Below, one piece after another: positions 1-9,300 of a stretch of 34,441 bases of DNA. The position numbers and the translations under genes were made by a program. The DNA is taken from IMG/VR virus record IMGVR_UViG_3300046095_000113, positions 1 through 34,441 of that record. The stretch is one strand, 5' to 3'. The notes beneath the pieces are model-generated. The model ran no database searches and was not told where the DNA came from. It saw only the letters and a list, made by a program, of their open reading frames with translations. Every line of letters starts with the position of its first letter. The stretch's first letter is position 1. The DNA is from a virus.

Positions 1-135
1 TTTAGCAGCCTCAGCCTTTTTGACTGGAGGCTTTAGGTTCATCCCCTGCGCTTTAGCAGAGGCTCTACCCTTGGCGTTAAGACCGCCTTTAGGATTCTTG
101 CCTTCGGCTCTTTGCCACGCTGGAGATGTAGCCAT
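1..135 (-). CDS. Partial small basic protein (DUF6321-like), cut by the left edge
   Basis: The first 45 residues are visible, starting MATSPAWQRAEGKNPKGG, and the frame is still open at base 1. The PAWQR-EGKN-GGLNAKGR and GMNLKPPVKK motifs match a family of small basic proteins common near structural genes of actinobacterial and aquatic phages (DUF6321 as I remember it); its function is unknown. The ATG at 135 overlaps the TAA of the upstream gene (TAATG), so the two are probably translationally coupled. The C-terminus lies outside the window. Confidence 0.75.
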   Translation of the reverse strand, partial: MATSPAWQRAEGKNPKGGLNAKGRASAKAQGMNLKPPVKKAEAAK

Positions 136-257
136 TATTTCTTAGGACCGTAAGTGCCGGTCTGTAGTGATTCGTAGGTTGAGTATTTTCCGCAATTATC
201 ATAAGCGGAAATCATCTCTGCATCTTCTGTTTCAATAACTGGCACTGTATTCATCAT
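135..257 (-). CDS. Small hypothetical protein, 40 aa
   Basis: A 40-residue frame starts MMNTVPVIETEDAEM and ends TGTYGPKK. It is packed between two neighbours: its ATGATG start overlaps the stop of the upstream gene and its TAA overlaps the ATG of the downstream gene. This tight overlap is the main evidence that it is real. No domain is recognised. It belongs to the string of tiny genes downstream of the capsid gene. Confidence 0.6.
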   Translation of the reverse strand: MMNTVPVIETEDAEMISAYDNCGKYSTYESLQTGTYGPKK

Positions 258-352
258 TTTTTTTTACCCATCTTCTTAGGAGTTACTTTTTTCATATCAG
301 AATTTTTCATCATCTTGCCGTCCATTAAGTGCATACCTTTTTTTGCTTTCAT
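254..352 (-). CDS. Tiny lysine/methionine-rich protein, 32 aa
   Basis: This 32-residue, strongly basic protein begins MKAKKGMHLMDGKMMKNSD and ends in a run of lysines. Its start at 352 overlaps the stop of the 86-aa gene upstream and its TGA sits inside the ATGATG start of the next gene. Short Lys/Met-rich proteins of this kind recur in aquatic phage genomes next to structural genes. A nucleic-acid or capsid association is possible from the charge but is not shown. Confidence 0.6.
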   Translation of the reverse strand: MKAKKGMHLMDGKMMKNSDMKKVTPKKMGKKK

Positions 353-612
353 TAGTAGCCTTCCTCTATTGGGTCATCATCTTCGGATTCATCTAACTCA
401 TAATCATCATCATCTACTTCATCTTCTTCTTCTTCAATCACTGTATGCCCAGGAAAACCCCACTCTGGGAGCTGACTGGCAGTTAGATCGAAGGCTTCTT
501 TACGGGTAAACCCGACTTTGATGTAGGATTCCAATAACTTATGCGCCTCGTGCGCCATAGACAACATTGGGTTTAATGGCTCCGCCATCAACACGACTTC
601 TTGTTCAGTCAT
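352..612 (-). CDS. Hypothetical protein with a very acidic tail, 86 aa
   Basis: The first ~50 residues look like a compact helical domain (LNPMLSMAHEAHKLLESYI, then GFTRKEAFDLTASQLPEWGF). The last ~30 are almost only Asp, Glu and Tyr. An AAAGG Shine-Dalgarno sequence precedes the ATG at 612. It lies in the post-capsid cluster of small genes and its stop overlaps the next start. An acidic tail on a late protein could contact the strongly basic small proteins encoded beside it, but this is speculation. Family not recognised. Confidence 0.65.
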   Translation of the reverse strand: MTEQEVVLMAEPLNPMLSMAHEAHKLLESYIKVGFTRKEAFDLTASQLPEWGFPGHTVIEEEEDEVDDDDYELDESEDDDPIEEGY

Positions 613-627
613 TGGATTACCTTTCTT

Positions 628-912
628 TTATGGTTTGAAAGTTAGTGTAGTTCCATCAAATGCTTTTCCAGCGTCATTTGATAATGACACAGCTTTATCA
701 ATATCTTTCTTACGGGTAGAGCGTGGCTCAATACCTTGTTTAACTGCGGAGTAGTAAGACTCCAATTCCTTTTGATCGTTTTTTTGCCAGGTTCTATCTA
801 ATGTTATGTTTTTGCTACCAAATACCCCAATAGCCTGAATTGTCTTACTTTGTAAACATTCAGCATAAGAGTCGTGGTCTTGGGTTCTACACCCAGAAGT
901 ACAATTACTCAT
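628..912 (-). CDS. Hypothetical Cys-rich N-terminus protein, 94 aa
   Basis: The N-terminus carries C4, C8, H13 and C19 in a CTSGC-TQDHDSYAEC pattern, which I associate with a recurrent small protein family of actinobacterial phages near structural genes; the residues could bind zinc. The rest (SYYSAVKQGIEPRSTRKKDIDKAV) looks helical and basic. The ATG at 912 overlaps the TAA of the upstream gene, which implies coupling. No known function. Confidence 0.7.
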   Translation of the reverse strand: MSNCTSGCRTQDHDSYAECLQSKTIQAIGVFGSKNITLDRTWQKNDQKELESYYSAVKQGIEPRSTRKKDIDKAVSLSNDAGKAFDGTTLTFKP

Positions 913-1238
913 TATGGTATTACCGTCAAGTAAGCGCTGTAGCCTGCATTTATCAATACAGTAGCCTGAGCTTGAGATACAACGTATTCGTGTCCACCTA
1001 AAAAGTAATAACCTGCTTCATCCAACTGATCTTGACTTGGAGTTTGGATCTCAGTTACTGTTGTTCCAGTAACAAGTAATGAATAGCCGCGAGGTATGTC
1101 TGTTATGAACGGATTGATAGTTCCAGTAGAAGTTCCACCAGTTACTGGACGACCAGCTAACCTTGAGTAAGGCGTAAACTCTTGCCCTGCTCCGTAAGTT
1201 TCCCAACGCCAAGGAGTTACTAATGTGTAATCCGACAT
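912..1238 (-). CDS. Hypothetical virion-associated protein, 108 aa
   Basis: This is the first gene after the major capsid gene. The protein is rich in Gly, Thr, Tyr and Val with predicted beta strands (GYSLLVTGTTVTEIQTPS, GGHEYVVSQAQATVLINAGY). An AGGAA-type Shine-Dalgarno sequence precedes the ATG at 1238. Its position and beta-rich look suit a small capsid decoration or head-completion protein, but no specific family is recognised, so the role is inferred from position only. Confidence 0.65.
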   Translation of the reverse strand: MSDYTLVTPWRWETYGAGQEFTPYSRLAGRPVTGGTSTGTINPFITDIPRGYSLLVTGTTVTEIQTPSQDQLDEAGYYFLGGHEYVVSQAQATVLINAGYSAYLTVIP

Positions 1239-1257
1239 TATTTCCTTTCATAAGGTT

Positions 1258-1282
1258 GGGCAGGGGCTTATGCACCCTGCCC
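1258..1282 (-). terminator. Strong hairpin after the capsid gene (attenuator or mRNA-end element)
   Basis: A perfect 8-bp inverted repeat, GGGCAGGG/CCCTGCCC with a 9-nt loop, lies 15 nt beyond the capsid stop codon on the transcribed minus strand. It is not followed by a T-run, so it is more likely a partial terminator or a 3'-end stabiliser that lets capsid mRNA accumulate above downstream genes than a full stop. Confidence 0.5.
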
Positions 1283-1297
1283 TTCCATAAGCGGTTA

Positions 1298-2470
1298 TTA
1301 GCCGTTTGTTGCTGAGGTTTCGATGCGGTATAGCGCAGCCTCACGAAGACGGTTGAATCCACCGAAGTAGTACCAACCGATTGTGCGGAAGCGACGAAGT
1401 GCATCAATCTCAGGTCCGATAACGGTTGAGATGTCAGAGGCTTGTGCTTCTGCAAGTGCTTCACGACCGGCAATAACTGCGCGGTAGTTGTTTGTGAAGG
1501 TTACAGTACCGGATGTAGCAGCAGTTGTAACTGTGCTTGTACCGATTAGAACTGTAAAGGTTGTTGATGATGGAACGGTTAGGATTGTTTGCGCTCCTGT
1601 AACAGCAGTGAACGGAGCCACTGTGTTAGAGAAGGTAACAATCTGTCCAACACCAAGGCCGTGTGCAACTGCTGTGGTTACTGTAACAGTACCAGAAGCG
1701 ATTGCGAGGTTGGTGATGGTGGTGGTTGTACCAATACCAGCAGCCAAACTTAGACCGTTAAGAACGCGAGCGGTTTCAACAATGTAAGCGCCTTCAATTA
1801 CGCCAACTGCACCAGCCACGAATGGGGTACGGTCAACATACTTGGTCAACTCTTGGAATCCGCCGGTGCCTGATTCGGCACGAAGATCCGCTGCTTGACG
1901 TGGGTGTACATATGCTGCATAGAGTTCGCCCATACGAGGCAAAGCCTTGTTGGTACGAAGTTCTGTGACTGCTTGACGAATTTTTGCTACGGTCATAACG
2001 CTTGCTGGAACAACTGTTGCTGAAGTGGTAGCAGTGCCACCATAAAGAGCATTTGTTCCTGCACAAAGTACTTGACCTACAACATTGTCAATGCTATCTG
2101 CTGCGTTGTAAGCGATGATGTCAGCAAGAGCTGAATCTACATCGTTGAAAGAAGTTAGGTTCAACTTCTTGGTTGTGGTTACGGCTGAGCCGTACTCATT
2201 TAGTGTTACGGTAACTTGTGATGGGTTACCTAATGCTATGCTTGAAACATCTGAGGATTCTGTTAACGTAGAGGTGGCTTGAGCCAAGTCTGAGTAAATT
2301 GAGAAAACTACTGATGATCCGGGCATAGCCTGTTGTACTGGCTTAACATCTGCAAGCGCTCTCATAACTGGAATGGAGCGAAGCGCCATTCTTACATACT
2401 GATCGTATGCTGTCTGTACGAGGTTGCTAATTGCAGATACGCCAGTAAGCGTACCTGTAGGTACTGCCAT
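1298..2470 (-). CDS. Major capsid protein, N4-gp56-like (HK97 fold), with an inserted beta-rich module
   Basis: The 390-aa protein forms the capsid shell. Residues 1-240 have the layout of the N4 gp56 major-capsid family: an N-terminal helix with a basic stretch, the TLTEYGSAV/KLNLTSFND strand region, and the helix-rich segment with AYVHPRQAADLRAE. The gene directly follows a scaffold-like gene, as is usual. Residues ~247-328 do not look like capsid core: a Thr/Val-rich segment (VTVTTAVAHGLGVGQIVTF...TTFTV) resembles the FCCH-type beta modules often found in phage fibres. The core then resumes (YRAVIAGREALAEAQASD) to the C-terminus. The start is supported by AAAGGA ahead of the ATG. Confidence 0.88.
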   Translation of the reverse strand: MAVPTGTLTGVSAISNLVQTAYDQYVRMALRSIPVMRALADVKPVQQAMPGSSVVFSIYSDLAQATSTLTESSDVSSIALGNPSQVTVTLNEYGSAVTTTKKLNLTSFNDVDSALADIIAYNAADSIDNVVGQVLCAGTNALYGGTATTSATVVPASVMTVAKIRQAVTELRTNKALPRMGELYAAYVHPRQAADLRAESGTGGFQELTKYVDRTPFVAGAVGVIEGAYIVETARVLNGLSLAAGIGTTTTITNLAIASGTVTVTTAVAHGLGVGQIVTFSNTVAPFTAVTGAQTILTVPSSTTFTVLIGTSTVTTAATSGTVTFTNNYRAVIAGREALAEAQASDISTVIGPEIDALRRFRTIGWYYFGGFNRLREAALYRIETSATNG

Positions 2471-2494
2471 TTGACTATCCTTTCATTAGTTGGA

Positions 2495-2968
2495 TTAGAG
2501 TCCAGATTCCCTAATGATTGCATCCAAATCTTCCTTGCTATTAGCGTTCATTAGACGGCGATGTATATCTTCTGAGTGGCTTGGTGTAATACCTTGTTCC
2601 ACTGCTTTCGTCATACGCTGATAGTCAGAGGCTACCTTTGGATCTACATTGGGTTTCTGAGTTTGTTCTTCGACTTGAAAACCGAACACATCTGCGTTCT
2701 CTTCAAGCCATTTTGATACAGACTCTTCAGTAGGGTCTATATCCGATGGAATAAATTTAGCAATTTTGCTACTTACTCCGCGAGTTTCGAGGACATCTTT
2801 AACTGCACGTTCCCGTTGGGCTTTATTTAGATTTTCAAACTGCGCCTTTATATCGGCTAGTTCTTTTTCTTTTTGCTTGTTGGCTTTACGTAACTGTTTG
2901 ACCAGATCGTTATTAGCCTCTGGAGCCGCATAGTCATCGTCATCATCTTCGTACTCGTAGTTGGACAT
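2495..2968 (-). CDS. Capsid scaffold-like protein, 157 aa
   Basis: The protein has an acidic N-terminus (NYEYEDDDDDY), a long charged coiled-coil-like stretch (KQLRKANKQKEKELADIKAQ) and a helical C-terminus, and is encoded just upstream of the capsid gene. This is the usual layout for a scaffold that guides procapsid assembly and is then removed. The start is placed at 2968 rather than at the in-frame ATG at 2986 because AAGGA lies 6 nt upstream of it. The role rests on position and composition; no sequence signature is diagnostic. Confidence 0.7.
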   Translation of the reverse strand: MSNYEYEDDDDDYAAPEANNDLVKQLRKANKQKEKELADIKAQFENLNKAQRERAVKDVLETRGVSSKIAKFIPSDIDPTEESVSKWLEENADVFGFQVEEQTQKPNVDPKVASDYQRMTKAVEQGITPSHSEDIHRRLMNANSKEDLDAIIRESGL

Positions 2969-3062
2969 AGTTAGTCCTTCTCCCATTTTCTCTAGTTGGA
3001 TTCGACAGCCACGTATTCACCTGGGGTAGTGGTACGGCTCTATCTCTCGGTCTTATTACACT

Positions 3063-3085
3063 CTCCAGTGCCGATCGATCTGGAG
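3063..3085. repeat. Inverted repeat ahead of the scaffold and capsid genes
   Basis: CTCCAG and CTGGAG form a perfect 6-bp inverted repeat around an 11-nt loop that contains the palindrome GATCGATC. It sits in the ~130-bp gap between the 409-aa gene and the scaffold gene. No T-run follows on either strand, and no good promoter was found in the gap. It may be an RNA-processing or regulatory site for the capsid messages. Confidence 0.35.
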
Positions 3086-3095
3086 CAGGTCTATG

Positions 3096-4325
3096 TTAGA
3101 ACGCGCCTGCGCGTCCTTGATTTAGTGCAGAGCTAGATAATCCACTCTGTCCACCGAAGGTTGCTTGTTCAAGTCCTGTAATCTTTTGACGTTTACGTCT
3201 GGCATCTGCTGCTCCGCCAGTACCAAATACTTCTTGTTCAGCAGTGGTCTGCGTATATGGTGTCTGACCATAGATATTTGCTAATTGACCACCACGTTCT
3301 AAGCCACCAGCAATCTGTTGGTATCCAGTTCGTGCTTGCGCTTGGTCAACACCAAAACTTGCTAGGTATTGAGCATCTGCTAAGTTTGTAGATAATCCTG
3401 ATAGACGCGCTGCTCCGCCAATTTCGGCTGCTTGTACTTGACGTTGGATATCAGGCAAAGCCTTCTTCGGATCTAGCATATAAGCCAATAGATTAGACTT
3501 ATTAACTCCTGGATAGAACTGTTCTAATGTTGCAAGAACTTCAGGTGAAGCGTTCTGAACTCTATTTACTCCAAGTTGGATACGGTCTTCTAACTCCGCA
3601 GGAGATACATCTCCGGCAAGAAACTTCTCTAACTCTGGTTGACGACCAGCAGTGCCGGTCTTGTAGAATGATTCTGGTAAACCATATTGACGCATTGTGC
3701 GTTGGTATTGATCTTCTAAAGTTATGTATTCTGCTTCGCTCAAAGAGCGATATCCAGCTTTAATTCTATCTGCATTTGCAGAAAAACGTGCTACATAGGT
3801 AGGTGTTTGTCTAAGTCTTAAAGTAAACTCTGCTGGACTTACACCTTCTACTGCTAATGCTTGAGTGTCTCCTACTAGATCCTGAAGTCCATAACGAGTA
3901 AACTCTTCTCTAAGAAGATCAAAAGCAGATTTACGTTCTGCTACTTTATCTTCTGCTTGACCAAGCACCTGCATTGTGCCATCTTCAAATACGGCTACAT
4001 TCTCACCTTTAGAGTTTACAATAGTGTTAATTACTTTTTTGCCACCAGCACCAGAAGGAATCTTTCCACTTATAGTTCCTGGTATGCCTTGTATTTGCTC
4101 TTCAGCAGCGGCTAGACCTGGAGCATAGGTTGGGTTTGCTGCAACGCTATAATCTGCTTGACCTAAACGTCCCATCGCTTGCATATTGTCAGTGCCAGCT
4201 TCAACATCAACCGGTGGTTGATTATCTAAACCGCTTCCTCTTTGCAAACGCATTTCTCTTTGATCTTGAAAACGAATATACTCAGGTGAACCAATAACAA
4301 GTCCACTAGCCGCATCAATAGCCAT
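3096..4325 (-). CDS. Putative internal virion or structural protein, 409 aa
   Basis: This protein is mainly helical (residues ~140-330, including FTRYGLQDLVGDTQALAVEG and AEYITLEDQYQRTMRQYGLP), with a Gly/Ala-rich C-terminus (RARTGYQQIAGGLERGGQLA-like turns, then GTGGAADARRKRQKITGLEQ). It is the last of four consecutive long virion-type genes between the portal and capsid genes. Proteins of this size and helix content in this position are often ejection or internal core proteins in short-tailed phages. No enzymatic motif was found. The function is inferred from context. Confidence 0.6.
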   Translation of the reverse strand: MAIDAASGLVIGSPEYIRFQDQREMRLQRGSGLDNQPPVDVEAGTDNMQAMGRLGQADYSVAANPTYAPGLAAAEEQIQGIPGTISGKIPSGAGGKKVINTIVNSKGENVAVFEDGTMQVLGQAEDKVAERKSAFDLLREEFTRYGLQDLVGDTQALAVEGVSPAEFTLRLRQTPTYVARFSANADRIKAGYRSLSEAEYITLEDQYQRTMRQYGLPESFYKTGTAGRQPELEKFLAGDVSPAELEDRIQLGVNRVQNASPEVLATLEQFYPGVNKSNLLAYMLDPKKALPDIQRQVQAAEIGGAARLSGLSTNLADAQYLASFGVDQAQARTGYQQIAGGLERGGQLANIYGQTPYTQTTAEQEVFGTGGAADARRKRQKITGLEQATFGGQSGLSSSALNQGRAGAF

Positions 4326-4327
4326 AG

Positions 4328-5656
4328 TTACCCCTGGAATCCGAAGTCTTTAAGAACGGTCTTAGCGATAGAAGATACGTCTTGACGAGCGTTGTCTGTG
4401 TATTGCCAACGTGCATCTTTGCGTAGAGATCGTTGATAATCATATAAGGACATTTCCTTGTCTGGTCCTATTGCCATACGAAGCGTAGGATCGTTTAATT
4501 TAATCGTTTCAGGATTAACCTCTAATGTAGCTGCCATCATATTTTTGTATGGGTTATAGATGGTTTCCAAATCAATACCTTTATCAACCAGTGAAGCAAC
4601 GCGATCTGGTAAACCAATCTTTGCAGTATCACGGATGATCTGCTTGTAGGTTTCTGTAGATTCACCTTGAGCAATCTTCTGTAGCCAACCTTGTAGGCTG
4701 GAGCCAAACTGCTTTTCAAGATTTAATCCATTAGCAGCAGCAGTTTTCTGTAATTCTGTAAGGTTTACTCCGGCTTCTCCGCCAAGAATAGCACCAGGCT
4801 TATATGAGATCTTTGCTCGGATTGCTGATTTAATTATTGGTGCATTTCCTTCATTTGCTAAATCATAAATTTGACCAGCAAGCACATCTAAATCTGTTGA
4901 ATTTACAGATGATCCATAAACAACACCGGCATCAGCAATAGCTTGTTTAGCACTGGCAAGCCCACGACCATACTCTGTAGTCTTTGCTAACTCTTCAGCG
5001 TTGCCACCTTTTTTCAATAAATCTTCATATTGCTTTTTATAGAACTGACGTTGACGAATAGGTCCAGCATTTGATGCAAACCAAGTTGTAGTCTGTAATT
5101 CATTTAAGAATCTTTGTGGGTCATAATCATCTTTAGGATTTTTTGGATCTCCAACTGCTCTTTTCATAAGAGCTGTAAGATCTTTATCTTCTTTGAAGAT
5201 GGCATCTATTGGACCATACTCGCTTTGAACTAAAGCAAAGATCTCATCAATAGTTGCTGGTTTTGCTTTATCAGGTTTAGCCTCTTCTTTTTTCTTTGCC
5301 AAAGGCTTTTCACCATCTGCACTAGGAGTGCTTGGAGTTTTAGCAGCAGGTGTAGTTGGTTTGGCTTTAGGAGTAAAAGTTGGACGCTCTACTGGAGTAA
5401 AAGTTCCAGGAGGTATTGGCTTGGTGCCTTTTTCTTTACCAGTTAAACGAATCTGTGCTTCGCTAATAGCTTTTTCTGATGGATCTTCTTCTGGTGTTGT
5501 GCTTTGTAAATCTTTTATTTCTTTGTTAAACTTATCAAGTTGGCGTTGTGCGTATTCTTTATTAGGATTAGAAGGATCATTTGCAGCTTTTTTTGCAGCA
5601 GTAATAGATACTTGAAGATCTTTTATCCGTTTTTTAATTTCTCTTTCAGTAGCCAT
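4328..5656 (-). CDS. Putative internal virion or structural protein, 442 aa
   Basis: There are three visible parts. Residues 1-60 form a Lys/Glu-rich coiled coil (EREIKKRIKDLQVSITAAKK). Residues ~75-135 are a low-complexity Pro/Thr/Lys linker. The remainder is a helical domain ending YTDNARQDVSSIAKTVLKDF. The ATG at 5656 overlaps the upstream stop (TAATG). Coiled coil plus flexible linker plus helical body suits an elongated virion protein that is ejected or rearranged, but no family is recognised. Confidence 0.6.
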   Translation of the reverse strand: MATEREIKKRIKDLQVSITAAKKAANDPSNPNKEYAQRQLDKFNKEIKDLQSTTPEEDPSEKAISEAQIRLTGKEKGTKPIPPGTFTPVERPTFTPKAKPTTPAAKTPSTPSADGEKPLAKKKEEAKPDKAKPATIDEIFALVQSEYGPIDAIFKEDKDLTALMKRAVGDPKNPKDDYDPQRFLNELQTTTWFASNAGPIRQRQFYKKQYEDLLKKGGNAEELAKTTEYGRGLASAKQAIADAGVVYGSSVNSTDLDVLAGQIYDLANEGNAPIIKSAIRAKISYKPGAILGGEAGVNLTELQKTAAANGLNLEKQFGSSLQGWLQKIAQGESTETYKQIIRDTAKIGLPDRVASLVDKGIDLETIYNPYKNMMAATLEVNPETIKLNDPTLRMAIGPDKEMSLYDYQRSLRKDARWQYTDNARQDVSSIAKTVLKDFGFQG

Positions 5657-6345
5657 TAGGAAACACCAATCGCTTGCTTGAATACATCATAATATGATTT
5701 GACTTTTTGCGCTCTTGCTTCATCAGTACCAGCAATTTCATTTATTAAAAACTGTTGTTCATTTATTCCACCAGTAGTTTTTGAAGTAGTAGCACCAGAT
5801 GTAACCTCACCAGTTATTGGTGAAGTTGTAGCCCCTGCTCTACTTGTAGTTACAGTGGTTGTAGGAGCCGCTGCTTGCGCTGTTTGTAATGCTTGAGTGT
5901 ACTTTTTTAATTCTGCGGTACTTGGTCCACGACCAACCTGATCTTGCATAACGGCAGTCACAAGTGCTTCTGCTGTAGTTGAATCAGATAATCTAGTACT
6001 CTTAGATACTCTTGTTTTACTAGCACCAGCTTCTTCATCTGCAAGAAGGCTAGTAAGAGAATCGTAACGATTAGTAGTAGTTGGAACGTTAAGAAGTTTA
6101 TCAAGTGCTATTTGACCTTGGTATTGTTCTTCTAGTTTTACAAGAGCGCTATAGTATTTAATATTAAATTTGTTAGATATGTTACCTTTCCAAAGTCCAG
6201 CATCTTTTAGTCTTTGAGCTAATGCAAGACGCTCTTCATCGGAACCATCTGCTACATCTTTTGCAAAGACAGCTAATGACACTTCTTGACCACCAGTGGC
6301 AGTACCAGAAGTAAGGGCAACTGGACCCATCGCTGGATTAGACAT
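5656..6345 (-). CDS. Putative virion-associated protein, 229 aa
   Basis: The N-terminal half is helical (VFAKDVADGSDEERLALAQR, YYSALVKLEEQYQGQIALDK). A Thr/Ala/Ser-rich flexible segment follows (residues ~165-205, with SPITGEVTSGATTS). The C-terminus (EQQFLINEIAGTDEARAQKV) is again helical. The gene start overlaps the end of the 1610-aa gene by 8 bp, so it is co-translated with the large virion proteins. No recognised domain. Confidence 0.55.
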   Translation of the reverse strand: MSNPAMGPVALTSGTATGGQEVSLAVFAKDVADGSDEERLALAQRLKDAGLWKGNISNKFNIKYYSALVKLEEQYQGQIALDKLLNVPTTTNRYDSLTSLLADEEAGASKTRVSKSTRLSDSTTAEALVTAVMQDQVGRGPSTAELKKYTQALQTAQAAAPTTTVTTSRAGATTSPITGEVTSGATTSKTTGGINEQQFLINEIAGTDEARAQKVKSYYDVFKQAIGVS

Positions 6346-9300
6346 TTGTATCTCCTAACAGTGATGCAAATAATGTGTTGTAAGCACTCATAGTATTTTC
6401 ATTTGCCTTTGAAAGTTCTCGCAGTTTTATGATGGCACTATCTTTCATAAATGAAACAAGGTTTGTTGTACCGGAAAGACCATCTAGCGCAGACCTTTGT
6501 AGTTTGTAATCATCGTAAACATCTAGCATCTCTTTTAGAGATTTCTGTACTGGTCCACGTGCTTTAACTGTTTTGTCATTGAGCATATTGCGAAGATCGT
6601 TAATAGCGTTAACACGTGCAATAGCCTTCTTGCCACCTTCGGCAAGATCTTCCTGAAGCAAAGGACGGCCTGCTTTGAATACTCTTGCCCACTCAGTAAA
6701 CTCACGACGAGCTGCTGTGCGTTCAAAGTCTGTAATCTTTGACTCAAGAGATTCTTCGTATTCGTTCTTCTTTGAGTAATAAGATTGTAAATCTGCGGCG
6801 GTTTGTACATCACGTAGGTAATCACTTACGTTCTTATTGTACTTTAGACCCATATTTTTCATAGTCTGGTAGGCATCCCAAGAGAAGCCTGATTTGTGAG
6901 GAATTAAAAACGCTGCACCCTGTGGGTATTTTGTAAATAGGTCTTTGTTTTCTTCAACAAACTTGCCAGATTCTTCTGCATATCTAATGACAGCAACTGT
7001 CTTCTTCTCAGATTCAGTGACTGTAAATGCTATCTCGTTAGGGAATAACTCTACCCATTTAGCCATAGCTGAATCAAAATCACCTGGGTACTGATCTAGT
7101 AAACTGTTCCAGGCTTGCTTAAAGTTAGCTTTACCGTTATCTCTAATCCAGTTAGCCATATCTGCCTTGAGTTGAACTTGCGGTGATGCTGGTGCAAAGA
7201 AACCATAAACAAAGCGTGTGCCAAGAATATTTAATGTTGTGTTCTTAACACGCTGACGATACTCTTCTTGTTCTTGAATAGTAGGTAAAATTAGTACTTT
7301 GTTCTCATCGTACTTTTCTTGTAGTCCGTGACCGCCAGCCTCTAAGTATGTAACCGCTTTTCTCCAAGCACTGGCATATTGCCCATCTCGTTCATCACTA
7401 TTCATTGTTTCAAGCAAACGATTGACGTGTGCTGGCAGAAATGCTGATACAAACGGGCGATCTACTGCGTACTTACCTAAAGCCATCTGTGTAATGTTAT
7501 CTGCCGCCCCTGGTGCGCCAGCAACATCTACCAAGTTGGAGATAACCTTAATTGATACACCTGATAACGGACCTGAGAAGGTAGGAATAATTGAATCTTG
7601 GTTTAATGATGGTGTTAGCATCTTAATTTGTGCGCCAAATTGTACTGGGAATGGCACCTTAAACTCTGCTGGTACGCCTACTGCTGTCATAGCAGCTTGC
7701 ACTGCACGATAGATTGGCTCTATGCCAGGATAGACAAAGTACTTTTCACCTTGGTCATCCTCTTGAATCCATCCGTTGTGTGCAATACCGTCATATGTAA
7801 GGGCTGCCTTACGGATAGCCATTGGGTTGTAGGTAACAGCACGTGAAAGACGGCGATAGAAGTCCTCAGTTGCACGATAGAAACGTGAGAAGTTACGAGC
7901 GCCAAATGCTAACTGTGTACGGACTAATGGATTATCCACATACTGTAATACTTGTGATACAGCACGTTCTTCAATAAGTTCAGCAAACTGACGTTTAGCA
8001 GCAAGGGTTGCTTTAGCAACCTTCTTAGGATCTGCTTGATCTACTGTCTTAACAAAAGATTCAATATACTTGGCTTCAAGTCCTGAGTCTTTCATTTGTT
8101 TACGGAGTGTAATAATCTCGTTAAATACCATAGGCTGACGTGACATACGAGCGTTAGCTAAACCTAGCCAACCCCAGTTCTTGGTCATTAGTGATGCTGT
8201 TATGTTTCCTGACTCTGCAATAGGTACAAGAGCTGGCCCAAGCACATACGATGGAATATCATCAGCAACGGTTGGTAGGTCATCAAGTGACAATTGACCA
8301 GAAATTACAAATTCACCCTCATCATTTTGTGCGCGAATCTTGCTAAGAAGGTCTAAATTAATTTCCTTTTGACTATTGGCAGTGGCTCCACGTTTTTCAA
8401 AGATTTCAGCAGCGCGTTTGTAAATAATCTCAGCGTGTTGTTTTTCGTCAATACCACGTGCAGTAAGTTGTGCTTCTTTGCGGAAGGATGGGTTCTCATT
8501 TATCCAGTCCATAATCTTTTGTATAGCAATAGCTTTGCCTTCTGCTGTATTGCTAAGGTTAGCAATCGCAATAGCACCTAGTTCATCGTTTGCGTAGTAT
8601 CGAATACGCATAAGCCAGGTAAGCATCGCTGCTTCATCCTGCGCTCCTAGTGATCTAGCTTTATAGGTTGCATCATCTCTAGCGCGACCAAATTTTTCTG
8701 CTCGTGGCTCATTGATAACCAAAGCCTCACTGCGTACACCGTGTGCGCGAGTAAAATTAACAGAACGACTAATCATATCGCCACCGGTAGCAAAGTTACT
8801 TGCACCTTCAGATACAAGAGATAGCGTATTATCTAAGTTTCCATAGATTAAATGCTCTGCAAGAATCTCTGCTTCTTCTTCAAACATAGGTTTAAGACCC
8901 ATACGCTCACGCAGGCGATTGACACGACCTGATGTAAGAGATGTTGCCATAATGCGACGTGTTTGCTGTACAGCGCTAACTCCAGCAGTTGCGCGTAAAG
9001 TCTCAATATCTGAAGCAAGAGATGCTTTAATAGCAGGATCTGTTGTAACTTTGATCTCATCTGCCTTTAATTTTATTTCCTTACGTGCGTTGGCTATATT
9101 GCCATCAACAGCAAGGATCTCTGCTTCATACTTAGCAGCTTCCTTCTTATTAAGAATACGAAGAAATACTCCAAGTTGATTATCTACTATATTAGTAGAT
9201 GTTCTTGCACCTTCTAATGCGGTATTAACTCTAGTTGATAGGTAACGACTTTTTGCAAGACCCCAAGGACTGCCACCAATAGCAAGGTGGACCATTAAGT

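Noticed and set aside
1488-1787. Plus-strand open frame opposite the capsid gene
   Set aside because: It is a Val/Thr-rich antisense shadow of the Thr/Val-rich capsid insert, with no ribosome site. Many similar shadows opposite the 1610-aa gene and the glycine-rich fibre were rejected for the same reason.
2985-3060. Possible tRNA (GATTCGAC-like T-loop sequence)
   Set aside because: No matching T-stem, acceptor stem or anticodon arm could be built on either strand. No other convincing tRNA was found in the window.
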